Assembly (NCBI RefSeq): GCF_036010505.1
Contig: NZ_CP108569.1
Coordinates: 5,137,001 to 5,201,000 of the forward strand
Length of the DNA: 64,000 nt
From: Streptomyces sp. NBC_01197
GTDB taxonomy: Bacteria; Actinomycetota; Actinomycetes; Streptomycetales; Streptomycetaceae
Direction of reading: 5' to 3'
The position numbers and the translations under genes were made by a program. Positions 24,613 to 33,887 of this stretch are shown here, in pieces (position 1 is the first letter of the stretch; each line of letters starts with the position of its first letter). The notes beneath the pieces are model-generated. The model was given only the letters and a program-made list of their open reading frames with translations. It did not search any database and was not told the origin of the DNA.

Positions 24613-26658
24613 ATGAGCCTTGCCAGGCTCGCCGCGCTGCATGGAGTCGCCACCAGCTACGCACCGTCCGAGGACGTCACCGTCCCGGTCTCCGACACCA
24701 CCGTCATCGCCGTGCTCGCCGCGCTCGACATCGACGCGTCGACACCGGATGCAGTCAGCGCGGCCCTCGCCCGGCACGAGGCGGCCCTGGCGGGCCGGCT
24801 GCTGCCGCCGACCGTGGTGGCCAGGCCCGGTGAGCGCCCCCCGGCCGTGCGCGAGCTCCCGCCCGGCACCCGGCTGCGGATCGAGACCGAGCAGGGCAGC
24901 ACCCTCGACAAGTGGCAGGAACTGCCGCTCGGCGTGCACCAATTGGATGCCGAGGCGCCCGACGGGCGCACCGTGCGGGCCGTCCTCGTGGTCGCGCCCG
25001 AACGGGTGCCGCAGCCGCCCGGCCGCAGCCACGGCTTCCTGGTGCAGCTCTACTCCCTGCTGTCCGCGCGCTCCTGGGGCATGGGTGACCTCGGCGACCT
25101 GGCCGAGCTCGCCGCGTGGTCGGGGCGGGTGCACGGCGCCGGATTCGTCCAGGTCAATCCGCTCCACGCGGCAGCGCCCGGAGCGCCCACCGACCCCTCG
25201 CCCTACCGGCCGTCGTCGCGGCGCTTCCCGGACCCCGTCCATCTGCGGGTCGAGGCGGTCCCCGAGTACGCGTACGTCGAGGACCGCAGCCATCTCCGCC
25301 GGGCCGCCGCGCTGCGGGACGCGGTGCTCCACGGGGGCGCCCTGATCGACCGCGACGCCGTGTGGGCGCTGAAGAAGGAGGCCCTGGAGCTGGTCTACGA
25401 GGTGCCGCTCGGCCCCGGCAGACGCGCCGCCTACGCCGACTACCTCGCCGCCCAGGGCCGCCCGCTGGAGGATCACGCCACCTGGTGCGCCCTGGCCGAG
25501 GAGCACGGACCCGACTGGCACACCTGGCCCACGCCGCTCCGCGACCCCCGCTCGCACGGGACGGCCCGCGCCCGTGCGGCGCTCCAGCACCGTGTCGACT
25601 TCCATATGTGGCTCGCCTGGCTGACCGACGCCCAGCTCGCCTACGCCCAGCGCGCCGCCCGCGAGGCGGGCATGGAGACCGGTCTGGTCCACGACCTCGC
25701 CGTCGGAGTGCATCCGGACGGCGCGGACGCCTGGGCCCAGCAGGCCATCTTCGCCGCGGGGATGTCCGTCGGCGCCCCGCCGGACGCCTTCAACGCCCGC
25801 GGCCAGGACTGGGGTCTGCCGCCCTGGCGCCCCGACGCGCTCGCGGCGTCCGGCTACGCGCCCTACCGCGGGCTGCTGAGGGGCATCCTGCGGAACGCGG
25901 GCGCGCTCCGGATCGACCATGTGATGGGGCTCTTCCGGCTCTGGTGGGTACCGGCGGGCGGCGATCCCACCACAGGAACGTATGTCCGTTATGACGCCGA
26001 CGCGATGCTGGCCGTACTCGCGCTGGAGGCCCACCGCGCGGGCGCGGCCGTCATCGGCGAGGACCTCGGCACGGTCGAGCCGGGCGTCCGTGAGTCCCTC
26101 TCGCGCCGCGGTGTGCTGGGCACTTCGGTGCTCTGGTTCGAGCGGGAGTGGAGCGGTACGGGCCGGCCGCTGGCGCCGGAGAAGTGGCGCGAGGAGTGCG
26201 TGGCGACGGCCACCACCCACGACCTGCCGTCCACCGCGGCCCGGCTGACCGGTGAACATGTCGAACTCCGCCACCGCCTGGGCCTCCTGACCCGCCCGCT
26301 GGGCCAGGAACAGGCCGAGGACAAGGCCGAACTCGCCGAGTGGCTCGGCTTTCTCTCCCGGCTCGGGCTGCTGCCCGAGGGCGCGGGCGACGAGGAGGGG
26401 GAGGTCCGCGCGGTCCACCGCTTCCTGCTGCGCACCCCGGCCCGGATGACGGGCATCTGGCTGCCGGACGCGGTGGGGGACCGCAGGCCGCAGAATCTCC
26501 CCGGCACCTGGGACCAGTATCCCAACTGGCGGTTGCCGGTCGCCGACCCGCAGGGCAGGCCCATGACCCTGGAGGAAGTGGCCGCCGCACCCCGTCTGCA
26601 CCGCCTGATGGCTGAGTTCCGGCCGCGTACGGCACCCCCGGGCGCGCAGACCGTATAG
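24613..26658 (+). CDS. malQ: 4-alpha-glucanotransferase (amylomaltase, GH77)
   Basis: A 681-residue GH77 enzyme that transfers alpha-1,4-glucan segments in maltodextrin and glycogen metabolism in the cytoplasm. The GH77 landmarks are WGMGDLGDL near residue 157, the nucleophile region LRIDHVMGLFRLWWVP (Asp at about 435), IGEDLGTVEPGV (about 480) and THDLPSTAARLTG (about 536). The N-terminal 150 residues are the actinobacterial extension. ATG 24613 has the ribosome site GGGGAG. The end NWRLPVADPQGRPMTLEEV is typical. Length agrees with Streptomyces MalQ. Confidence 0.95.
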   Translation: MSLARLAALHGVATSYAPSEDVTVPVSDTTVIAVLAALDIDASTPDAVSAALARHEAALAGRLLPPTVVARPGERPPAVRELPPGTRLRIETEQGSTLDKWQELPLGVHQLDAEAPDGRTVRAVLVVAPERVPQPPGRSHGFLVQLYSLLSARSWGMGDLGDLAELAAWSGRVHGAGFVQVNPLHAAAPGAPTDPSPYRPSSRRFPDPVHLRVEAVPEYAYVEDRSHLRRAAALRDAVLHGGALIDRDAVWALKKEALELVYEVPLGPGRRAAYADYLAAQGRPLEDHATWCALAEEHGPDWHTWPTPLRDPRSHGTARARAALQHRVDFHMWLAWLTDAQLAYAQRAAREAGMETGLVHDLAVGVHPDGADAWAQQAIFAAGMSVGAPPDAFNARGQDWGLPPWRPDALAASGYAPYRGLLRGILRNAGALRIDHVMGLFRLWWVPAGGDPTTGTYVRYDADAMLAVLALEAHRAGAAVIGEDLGTVEPGVRESLSRRGVLGTSVLWFEREWSGTGRPLAPEKWREECVATATTHDLPSTAARLTGEHVELRHRLGLLTRPLGQEQAEDKAELAEWLGFLSRLGLLPEGAGDEEGEVRAVHRFLLRTPARMTGIWLPDAVGDRRPQNLPGTWDQYPNWRLPVADPQGRPMTLEEVAAAPRLHRLMAEFRPRTAPPGAQTV

Positions 26659-26678
26659 CCGTTCGCTACGTTTGGTCC

Positions 26679-26909
26679 GTGGACAAGAAGAACGCCGTGC
26701 GCGCCGGAGCCGTAGCAGCCGGTACGACGCTGATGATGCTGCTCATGTCGTCCCCCGCGCTCGCGCTGACCCGCGACGACGGCGACGACCCCGGTCCTGG
26801 CCTGAGTGTCTTCGACACGATCGGCCTCTTTGTGATCACACCTCTCGTGCTGTTCGGGATCATCGCCGGACTGGTGATGGTCCTCGACAAGTCCCGTAAG
26901 AAGGCCTGA
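26679..26909 (+). CDS. Small exported/membrane protein, conserved hypothetical
   Basis: A 76-residue protein. The N-terminal hydrophobic segment (GAVAAGTTLMMLLMSSPALALT) looks like a signal peptide with an ALA-type cleavage site near residue 29. After an acidic linker (RDDGDDPGPG) comes a membrane helix at about 48-68 (IGLFVITPLVLFGIIAGLVMVL) and a positively charged tail KSRKKA. This suggests a single-pass membrane protein with a short outer segment. GTG 26679 has no ribosome site, but TACGTT at 26667-26672 could be a -10 element placing the transcript start at the GTG (leaderless). Function unknown. Confidence 0.78.
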   Translation: MDKKNAVRAGAVAAGTTLMMLLMSSPALALTRDDGDDPGPGLSVFDTIGLFVITPLVLFGIIAGLVMVLDKSRKKA

Positions 26910-26930
26910 CACCCGCCCTCTTGACCCGAT

Positions 26931-26964
26931 GTGCCGCGGAGCCGCCCGACCGGCCCCGCGGCAC
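26931..26964 (+). terminator. Terminator after the small exported protein gene
   Basis: GTGCCGCGG and CCGCGGCAC form a 9-bp perfect stem around a 16-base loop, 21 bases after the stop. Confidence 0.65.
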
Positions 26965-27056
26965 CTCTGCGTTCCGCGGCTGTTGTGCGACTGTTCTGCC
27001 CTGCCGTCCGTGGCCGAGGGGGACCGGCGTGGATCGGCGGGGGATAGGTTGCGGGC

Positions 27057-27974
27057 ATGACCGAGTGGGACATCCGGAAGCTCCAGATCCTCCGCACCCT
27101 GAGCGAGCGGGGCACCGTCACCGCCACCGCCGAGGCGCTCCGGATGACCCCGTCGGCGGTCTCCCAGCAGCTGTCCAACCTGGCGAAGCAGCTCGGCGTA
27201 CCGCTGCTCGTGGCCCAGGGCAGACGGGTCAGGCTCACCGACGCGGCCCATCTGGTGCTCCGGCACGCCGAGGCGGTCTTCGCCCAGCTGGAGCGTGCGG
27301 ACGCCGAACTGGCCGGATACCTCCAGGGGGAGGCCGGCGAGGTCAGGGTGGGCGCCTTCTCCACCGCCGTACCCGCCCTGGTGGTCCCCTCGGTGGCCGC
27401 GCTGCGCCGCAGCCACCCCGCCGTCGAGGTCCGCATCCGGGAGGCGGAGGCGGCCGAGGCGTACGAGCTGCTGTCGGGCGGCGACGTCGATCTGGCGATC
27501 TCCCTGGCCGCCCACGCCCCGACCGCCCGCGACCCGCGCTTCACTCGCGTACCGCTGCTCGCCGACCCGCTCGACGTGGCGCTGCCCGCCGGGCACCCGC
27601 TGGCCTCGGCCGAGGGGCTGCGGCTCGCGGACCTCTCGGGCGAGGCGTGGATCTTCGGTGGCAGCGGCCCTTGGTCGGAGATCACCACAGCGGCCTGCGA
27701 GGCCGCCGGATTCGTCCCCGAGCAGGCGCACAGCGCAGCGGGCTGGACAGCGATCCTGGCCATGGTGGAGGCGGAGATGGGGGTCGCGCTGGTGCCCAGG
27801 ATGGCGGTGGGCGGCGAGCGCCGTACCGGTGTGGTGACCCGGGTGCTCAGTGCCGACCAGCCGCAGCGCCATGTGATCGCCGCGGTACGGCGCGGGGCCG
27901 AGGAAGGCGCCGCTGTCGGCCGGGTGCTGGACGCGCTGCGCGAGGTCGCGGACGGGCAGGGCGGCCATCCGTAA
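27057..27974 (+). CDS. LysR-family transcriptional regulator
   Basis: A 305-residue LysR regulator. The helix-turn-helix is at about residues 5-60 (LQILRTLSERGTVTATAEALRMTPSAVSQQLSNLAKQ), followed by the effector domain from about 90 (GEVRVGAFSTAVPALVVPSVAAL). Target and effector are not evident; the neighbours malQ and allantoicase do not show an obvious link, and no divergent target gene exists. The last 37 bases of the gene are repeated almost exactly just after the stop codon. Confidence 0.92.
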   Translation: MTEWDIRKLQILRTLSERGTVTATAEALRMTPSAVSQQLSNLAKQLGVPLLVAQGRRVRLTDAAHLVLRHAEAVFAQLERADAELAGYLQGEAGEVRVGAFSTAVPALVVPSVAALRRSHPAVEVRIREAEAAEAYELLSGGDVDLAISLAAHAPTARDPRFTRVPLLADPLDVALPAGHPLASAEGLRLADLSGEAWIFGGSGPWSEITTAACEAAGFVPEQAHSAAGWTAILAMVEAEMGVALVPRMAVGGERRTGVVTRVLSADQPQRHVIAAVRRGAEEGAAVGRVLDALREVADGQGGHP

Positions 27975-28016
27975 CCGCCCTGCGCGGGGTCGCGGACGGG
28001 CAAGGCGGCTATCCGT
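27936..28016. repeat. 37-bp direct repeat across the LysR gene end
   Basis: Bases 27936-27972 (starting CTGCGCGAGGTCGCGG) recur at 27980-28016 (starting CTGCGCGGGGTCGCGG) with three single-base differences and 44-base periodicity. The first copy encodes the LysR C-terminus LREVADGQGGHP; the second lies after the stop. Confidence 0.92.
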
Positions 28017-28047
28017 GGCTTCGTTCAGATCTACTGAATGGATTCTG

Positions 28048-28060
28048 TGGAAACTTTCGA
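28048..28060 (+). promoter_or_regulatory. Candidate operator of the GGAAA-N-TTTCC type upstream of allantoicase
   Basis: TGGAAACTTTCGA is an inverted repeat with one mismatch, 36 bases before the allantoicase ATG. It resembles the sites of the IclR-type allantoin repressor AllR (from memory, TGGAAA...TTTCCA). Assignment is by similarity only. Confidence 0.4.
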
Positions 28061-28096
28061 TGGACGTGATCGTTGGTTCTGAGTGACAGTCGGAGC

Positions 28097-29227
28097 ATGA
28101 CTTCCACCGATGCAGCGAGCTCCCAGGACCCCCACGCCAACGACGCGGCCCCCTACGGAGGCGGCGACCCGTACGCCGATTACCGCTCTGGGGACCACGC
28201 CTTCACCGAGCTGGTCGACCTGGCTGACCGCCGCCTCGGTGCGGGTGTCGTCGCCGCCAACGACGAGTTCTTCGCCGAGCGCGAGAACCTGCTCGTCCGT
28301 GAGCGTGCCGTCTTCGACCCCGAGCACTTCGGTCACAAGGGCAAGATCATGGACGGCTGGGAGACCCGCCGCCGGCGTGGGGCGTCCGCCGAGACGCCCT
28401 TCCCGACCCCGGACGACCACGACTGGGCGCTCGTCCGTCTCGGCGCCCCCGGCGTCATCCGCGGGATCATCGTCGACACCGCCCACTTCCGCGGCAACTA
28501 CCCGCAGCAGATATCGGTCCAGGGCGCCACGGTGGAAGGCTCCCCGAGCCCCGAGGAACTGCTCGCCGACGACGTGAAGTGGGAGGAGATCGTCCCGCGC
28601 TCCCCCGTGCTCGGCCACGCGGCCAACGCCTTCGAGATCACCGGCGACCGCGTCTACACCCACGTCCGGCTCTGCCAGCACCCCGACGGCGGTGTCGCCC
28701 GCCTCCGCGTGCACGGCGAGGTCGTGCCCGACCCCGAGTGGCTCGACCTGCTCTCCACGGTCGACCTGGCCTCGGTGCTCAACGGCGCCGCGTACGAGGA
28801 CGCGTCGGACCGCTTCTACTCCTCGCCGACCCAGATCATCCTGCCCGGCACCTCCCGCAAGATGGACGACGGCTGGGAGAACCGCCGCCGTCGCGTCCGC
28901 GACACCAACGACTGGGTACGGTTCCGGCTGGCCGCCCAGGGCGCCGTACGCGCCGTGGAGATCGACACCGCCTACCTCAAGGGCAACGCCGCCGGCTGGA
29001 TCGCGCTGAGCGGCCGCGACGGCGAGTCGGGCGAGTGGTTCGAGATCATCCCGCGCACCAAGCTCCAGCCCGACACCCTGCACCGCTTCAAGCTCGCGGC
29101 CGAGGCGGTCGTCACGCACGTACGTCTGGACACCTTCCCGGACGGCGGCGTGGCGCGGATGCGCCTGCACGGCACCTTCACCGAGGCCGGCACGGCGGAG
29201 CTGCGCCGCCGCTACAACGCGTCCTGA
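28097..29227 (+). CDS. alc: Allantoicase
   Basis: A 376-residue enzyme that converts allantoate to ureidoglycolate and urea in purine catabolism. It has the expected two homologous halves: DGWETRRRR (first half, about residue 88) and DGWENRRRR (second half, about 257), each followed by a WxLVRLxxPGxIRGIIVDTAHFRGN-like strand set. ATG 28097 is chosen at the start of the usual N-terminus; GGAG lies almost adjacent, so the ribosome site is poor, and a TTG 24 bases upstream is the alternative. No other allantoin gene is adjacent, so it stands alone with its own promoter. A long hairpin terminator follows. Confidence 0.93.
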   Translation: MTSTDAASSQDPHANDAAPYGGGDPYADYRSGDHAFTELVDLADRRLGAGVVAANDEFFAERENLLVRERAVFDPEHFGHKGKIMDGWETRRRRGASAETPFPTPDDHDWALVRLGAPGVIRGIIVDTAHFRGNYPQQISVQGATVEGSPSPEELLADDVKWEEIVPRSPVLGHAANAFEITGDRVYTHVRLCQHPDGGVARLRVHGEVVPDPEWLDLLSTVDLASVLNGAAYEDASDRFYSSPTQIILPGTSRKMDDGWENRRRRVRDTNDWVRFRLAAQGAVRAVEIDTAYLKGNAAGWIALSGRDGESGEWFEIIPRTKLQPDTLHRFKLAAEAVVTHVRLDTFPDGGVARMRLHGTFTEAGTAELRRRYNAS

Positions 29228-29285
29228 CACTCCCGCACCGCTGACACCTCTGTCCGGAGGCCGGGGGGAAACCCGCACAGAGGAA

Positions 29286-29331
29286 GGGGCGAGTGGTGGG
29301 AGGTCCTGCCGGACCTCACACCACCCGCCCC
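29286..29331. terminator. Bidirectional terminator between allantoicase and pepN
   Basis: Bases 29286-29306 pair with 29311-29331 (21-bp stem, two mismatches, loop TGCC). It lies between converging stops and should serve both genes. Confidence 0.85.
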
Positions 29332-29341
29332 GCATCCAATG

Positions 29342-31918
29342 TCAGGCGCGTGCCGCGGCAGCGTCCGCCGCCTGGGCTCGCAGCGCCCGCTCCACACCCG
29401 AGCGCGACTCGGACACCAGCCGCCGCAGCGCGGCGTTCGGCCCGGCGGACTCCAGCCAGGCGTCCGTCGCGTCCAGCGTCTCCTGCGACACCTGGAGCGC
29501 CGGGTAGAGCCCGACCGCGACCTGCTGGGCCATCTCGTGGCTGCGGGACTCCCAGACGTCCTTGACCGCCGCGAAGTACTTCTCCGTGTACGGAGCGAGC
29601 ACCTCGCGCTGGTCGGTCTGGACGAAGCCGCCGATGACCGCTTCCTGGACAGCGTTGGGGAGCTGGTCGGACTCCACGACCGACGCCCACGCCTCCGCCT
29701 TGGCGGCCTCCGTCGGACGCGCGGCACGGGCGCTCGCCGCGTGCCGCTCACCCGCAGAGGTCCGGTCGCGCTGCAGCTCGGCCGTGATCTCCTCCTCGTC
29801 GAACCTGCCGACAGCGGCCAGCCGGTGCACGAACGCCCAGCGCAGCTCGGTATCGACGGCAAGTCCCTCGATCGACTCCTCACCCTCCAGCAGCGCGCCC
29901 AGCAGATCGAGCTGGAGCGGCGTACGCGCGGTCCCGGCGAAGGCGCGGGCCCACGCCAGCTGGTGGTCGCTGCCCGCCTCAGCGGCCCGCAGATGCGCCA
30001 GCGTCGCGTCCGTCCACTGGGTCAGACCGGCCTCGCGCCAGGCGGGGTCCGCGTACAGGTCGAGCGCCAGCTTCACCTGGCGGTGCAGCGACTGGACGAC
30101 GCCGATGTCCGACTCCTTGGCGATACCGGACAGGACGAGTGCCAGGTAGTCGCGGGTGGCCAGCTCGCCGTCGCGGGTCATGTCCCAGGCGGAGGCCCAG
30201 GACAGGGCGCGCGGCAGCGACTCGGCGAAGTCACCGAGGTGCTCGGTGACGACGCGCAGCGACTCCTCGTCGAGGCGCACCTTCGCGTACGACAGGTCGT
30301 CGTCGTTGAGCAGGATCACCGCGGGGCGCGGGGTGTCCTGCGGGAACGGCACCTCGGTGCGTTCGCCTTCGACGTCCAGCTCGATCCGGTCCGTACGGAC
30401 GAGCTTGCCGTCCTCGTTCAGGTCGTAGCAGCCGATGGCGATGCGGTGCGGGCGCAGCGTCGGCTTGCCCTTGGCGCCGGCGGGCAGCTCGGGCGCCTCC
30501 TGCCGTACGGCGAAGGAGGTGATGTGGCCGGCGCCGTCGACCTCGATCTCCGGGCGCAGGACGTTGATCCCCGCGGTCTCCAGCCACGCCGTCGACCAGG
30601 CCTTCAGATCGCGCCCCGAGGTCTTCTCCAGCGCGCCGAGCAGGTCCGAGAGGCGGGTGTTGCCGAAGGCGTGCTCCTTGAAGTACGCCTGTACGCCCCG
30701 GAAGAACTCGTCCATGCCGACATAGGCGACGAGCTGCTTGAGTACGGACGCGCCCTTGGCGTACGTGATGCCGTCGAAGTTGACCAGCACGTCGTCCAGG
30801 TCGGTGATGTCGGCCATGATCGGGTGCGTGGACGGCAGCTGGTCCTGGCGGTACGCCCAGGTCTTCATGGAGTTGGCGAACGTCGTCCATGACTGCGGCC
30901 ACTTGGAGCCGTCGGCGTACGCCTGGCACGCGATCGAGGTGTACGTGGCGAACGACTCGTTCAGCCAGAGGTCGTTCCACCACTCCATGGTGACCAGGTC
31001 GCCGAACCACATGTGCGCCAGCTCGTGCAGGATCGTCTCGGCGCGCGTCTCGTACGCGGCGTCGGTGACCTTGGAGCGGAAGACGTACTGGTCGCGAATT
31101 GTCACCGCGCCCGCGTTCTCCATCGCGCCGGCGTTGAACTCCGGCACGAAGAGCTGGTCGTACTTGGCGAACGGGTACGCGTAGTCGAACTTCTCCTGGA
31201 ACCAGTCGAAGCCCTGCCGGGTGACGTCGAAGATCGCGTCCGAGTCGAGGAACTCGGCCAGCGAGGGGCGGCAGTAGATCCCGAGCGGGACGGACACGCC
31301 GTCCTTCTCGTAGCTGCTGTGCACCGAGTGGTACGGGCCGACGACGAGAGCCGTGATGTACGTCGAGATGCGCGGTGTCGCCTCGAACTCCCAGACGTGG
31401 TCGCGCGGTTCGGGCGTCGGCGAGTTGGAGATCACGGTCCAGCCCTCGGGGGCCTTCACCGTGAACTGGAACGTCGCCTTCAGGTCCGGCTGTTCGAAGT
31501 TGGGGAAGACGCGCCGCGCGTCGGCGACCTCGAACTGGGTGTACAGGTACGCCTGGTCGTCGACCGGGTCGACGAAGCGGTGCAGGCCCTCACCGGTGTT
31601 GGTGTACGCGCAGTCCGCGACGACCCGCAGCTCGTTCTCGCCGGCGAGCAGCCCGGAGAGCGCGATGCGCGAGTCCTTGAAGACGGCGGCGACATCCAGG
31701 GGCGTGCCGTTCAGGACGGCCTCGTGCACGGTCGGCGCGATGAGGTCGATGAAGGTCTCGGCCCCGGCCTCCGCGCTCCGGAAGCGCACGGTGGTCACGG
31801 ACCGGTAGGTGCCTCCCTCCTGAGCGCCGCTGAGGTCGAGGTCGATCCCGTACGAGTCAACGGTGAGGAGGCTCGCGCGCTGCCGTGCCTCTTCGCGGGT
31901 CAGATTTGTGCCGGGCAC
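29342..31918 (-). CDS. pepN: Aminopeptidase N (M1 metallopeptidase), first paralogue
   Basis: An 858-residue zinc aminopeptidase. The exopeptidase motif is GAMEN and the zinc site is HELAHMWFGDLVTMEWWNDLWLNE (HEXXH plus the downstream Glu). The C-terminal half is the ERAP1-like helical domain. It removes N-terminal residues from peptides in the cytoplasm. GTG 31918 is preferred: the protein then begins with PGTNLTREEA as I recall for S. lividans PepN, and GGAG sits 9 bases upstream. ATG 31927 directly abuts GAGGAG. A second paralogue lies at 40785-43379. It is a single gene with a terminator shared with allantoicase. Confidence 0.95.
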   Translation of the reverse strand: MPGTNLTREEARQRASLLTVDSYGIDLDLSGAQEGGTYRSVTTVRFRSAEAGAETFIDLIAPTVHEAVLNGTPLDVAAVFKDSRIALSGLLAGENELRVVADCAYTNTGEGLHRFVDPVDDQAYLYTQFEVADARRVFPNFEQPDLKATFQFTVKAPEGWTVISNSPTPEPRDHVWEFEATPRISTYITALVVGPYHSVHSSYEKDGVSVPLGIYCRPSLAEFLDSDAIFDVTRQGFDWFQEKFDYAYPFAKYDQLFVPEFNAGAMENAGAVTIRDQYVFRSKVTDAAYETRAETILHELAHMWFGDLVTMEWWNDLWLNESFATYTSIACQAYADGSKWPQSWTTFANSMKTWAYRQDQLPSTHPIMADITDLDDVLVNFDGITYAKGASVLKQLVAYVGMDEFFRGVQAYFKEHAFGNTRLSDLLGALEKTSGRDLKAWSTAWLETAGINVLRPEIEVDGAGHITSFAVRQEAPELPAGAKGKPTLRPHRIAIGCYDLNEDGKLVRTDRIELDVEGERTEVPFPQDTPRPAVILLNDDDLSYAKVRLDEESLRVVTEHLGDFAESLPRALSWASAWDMTRDGELATRDYLALVLSGIAKESDIGVVQSLHRQVKLALDLYADPAWREAGLTQWTDATLAHLRAAEAGSDHQLAWARAFAGTARTPLQLDLLGALLEGEESIEGLAVDTELRWAFVHRLAAVGRFDEEEITAELQRDRTSAGERHAASARAARPTEAAKAEAWASVVESDQLPNAVQEAVIGGFVQTDQREVLAPYTEKYFAAVKDVWESRSHEMAQQVAVGLYPALQVSQETLDATDAWLESAGPNAALRRLVSESRSGVERALRAQAADAAAARA

Positions 31919-32034
31919 CCGGGTCATCTCCTCGGTATGTGACGTTTCCGCTCATCCTTCCACGCCCCGCGGCATCCGAGTGGGCCGGATGGGACGGAGC
32001 GGGGCGGGCCTCGCCGCCGGGAGCGGGCGTGCGG

Positions 32035-32064
32035 TGGCAAGAAAGGTGCTACCGAAGGTAGGAT
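32035..32064 (+). promoter_or_regulatory. Promoter and autoregulatory palindrome of the RHH-MazF pair
   Basis: A -35-like TGGCAA (32035-32040) and -10 TAGGAT (32059-32064) are 18 bases apart. CTACC-GAA-GGTAG (32049-32061) is a perfect inverted repeat overlapping the -10. The start point would fall at or next to the ATG at 32072, suggesting a leaderless transcript repressed by the antitoxin. Confidence 0.55.
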
Positions 32065-32071
32065 TAGTGGT

Positions 32072-32302
32072 ATGAAGATCAGTGTGAGCCTGCCGCAGGA
32101 GGATGTCGCGCTCCTGGACCGATACGCGGCGGACACCGGCAAGCTCTCCCGGTCCGCGGTGATACACCACGCGATCGAGCTGCTGCGCAGCTCAAGGCTG
32201 GAAGCGGACTACGCGGAGGCGTGGGACGAGTGGGAAGCCGGCGAGGACGCCGCACTGTGGGAACGGACCGCGGGGGACGGGGTGTCCGGTGCGCAGAGGT
32301 GA
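32072..32302 (+). CDS. Ribbon-helix-helix antitoxin (MazE/ParD-like)
   Basis: A 76-residue RHH protein. The N-terminal strand KISVSLPQEDVALLDRYA and the helices around GKLSRSAVIHHAIELLR form the DNA-binding fold; the acidic C-terminus (EADYAEAWDEWEAGEDAALWE) is the usual toxin-binding tail. It neutralises the downstream MazF-type RNase and represses the operon. The ATG has no real ribosome site but fits a leaderless mRNA. The toxin gene starts 14 bases before this stop, giving coupled synthesis. Confidence 0.9.
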   Translation: MKISVSLPQEDVALLDRYAADTGKLSRSAVIHHAIELLRSSRLEADYAEAWDEWEAGEDAALWERTAGDGVSGAQR

Positions 32303-32636
32303 CGTCTACCTGATCGATCTCGAACCGGGCCGGGGGAGCGAAGCGAACAAGGCACGCCCGGCGGTCGTCGTGTCCAACGACGCCGCCAACCAGTCGGTGG
32401 AGCGCACCGGCCGCGGAGTCGTCACCGTCGTACCCGTGACCTCGAACACGGCGAGGGTCTTTCCCTTTCAGGTCCTTCTCAGGGCGGCGGAGTCAGGCCT
32501 CGTACAGGATTCCAAGGCCCAGTGCGAGCAGGTCCGTGCTGTCGCGGTGGAGCGGCTGCTGCGCCGGATCGGCAGTGTGCCGCCGCAACGGCTGTCCGAG
32601 CTGGACACGGCATTGCGGCGGCACCTGGCACTCTGA
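32289..32636 (+). CDS. MazF/PemK-family endoribonuclease toxin
   Basis: A 115-residue toxin. RRGDVYLIDLEPGRGSEANKARPAVVVSND is the conserved MazF N-terminus with the substrate-binding loop, and VVTVVPVTSNTARVFPFQVLL and DSKAQCEQVRAVAVERLL follow the family pattern through the C-terminal helix. It is predicted to cleave mRNA at short motifs when the antitoxin is degraded. GTG 32289 lies within the antitoxin gene. The pair sits between pepN and asd and shows no composition shift. Confidence 0.92.
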   Translation: MRRGDVYLIDLEPGRGSEANKARPAVVVSNDAANQSVERTGRGVVTVVPVTSNTARVFPFQVLLRAAESGLVQDSKAQCEQVRAVAVERLLRRIGSVPPQRLSELDTALRRHLAL

Positions 32637-32647
32637 GGGTGGGTGGC

Positions 32648-33751
<1,104 letters not shown>

Positions 33752-33803
33752 TCATGCGTACGACCGGCGGCGCCTTGTCCAATCCATTGTCCGGGGAACG
33801 GAC

Positions 33804-33839
33804 AGCGGGGCGGGCGCCGATCCTGGCGCCTGCCCCGCT
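33804..33839 (-). terminator. Terminator downstream of the S8 protease gene
   Basis: A 15-bp stem with one mismatch (33804-33818 with 33825-33839, loop GATCCT) is placed 49 bases beyond the protease stop and before asd on the same strand. It separates the two transcripts. Confidence 0.8.
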
Positions 33840-33887
33840 CCCCTGTTGTTCACACCTTATTCCGCCCGGTTACGGCGTTTCACACAG

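Noticed and set aside
24232..26601. 789-codon minus-strand open frame opposite malQ
   Set aside because: No ribosome site or domain; malQ on the plus strand has all GH77 motifs.
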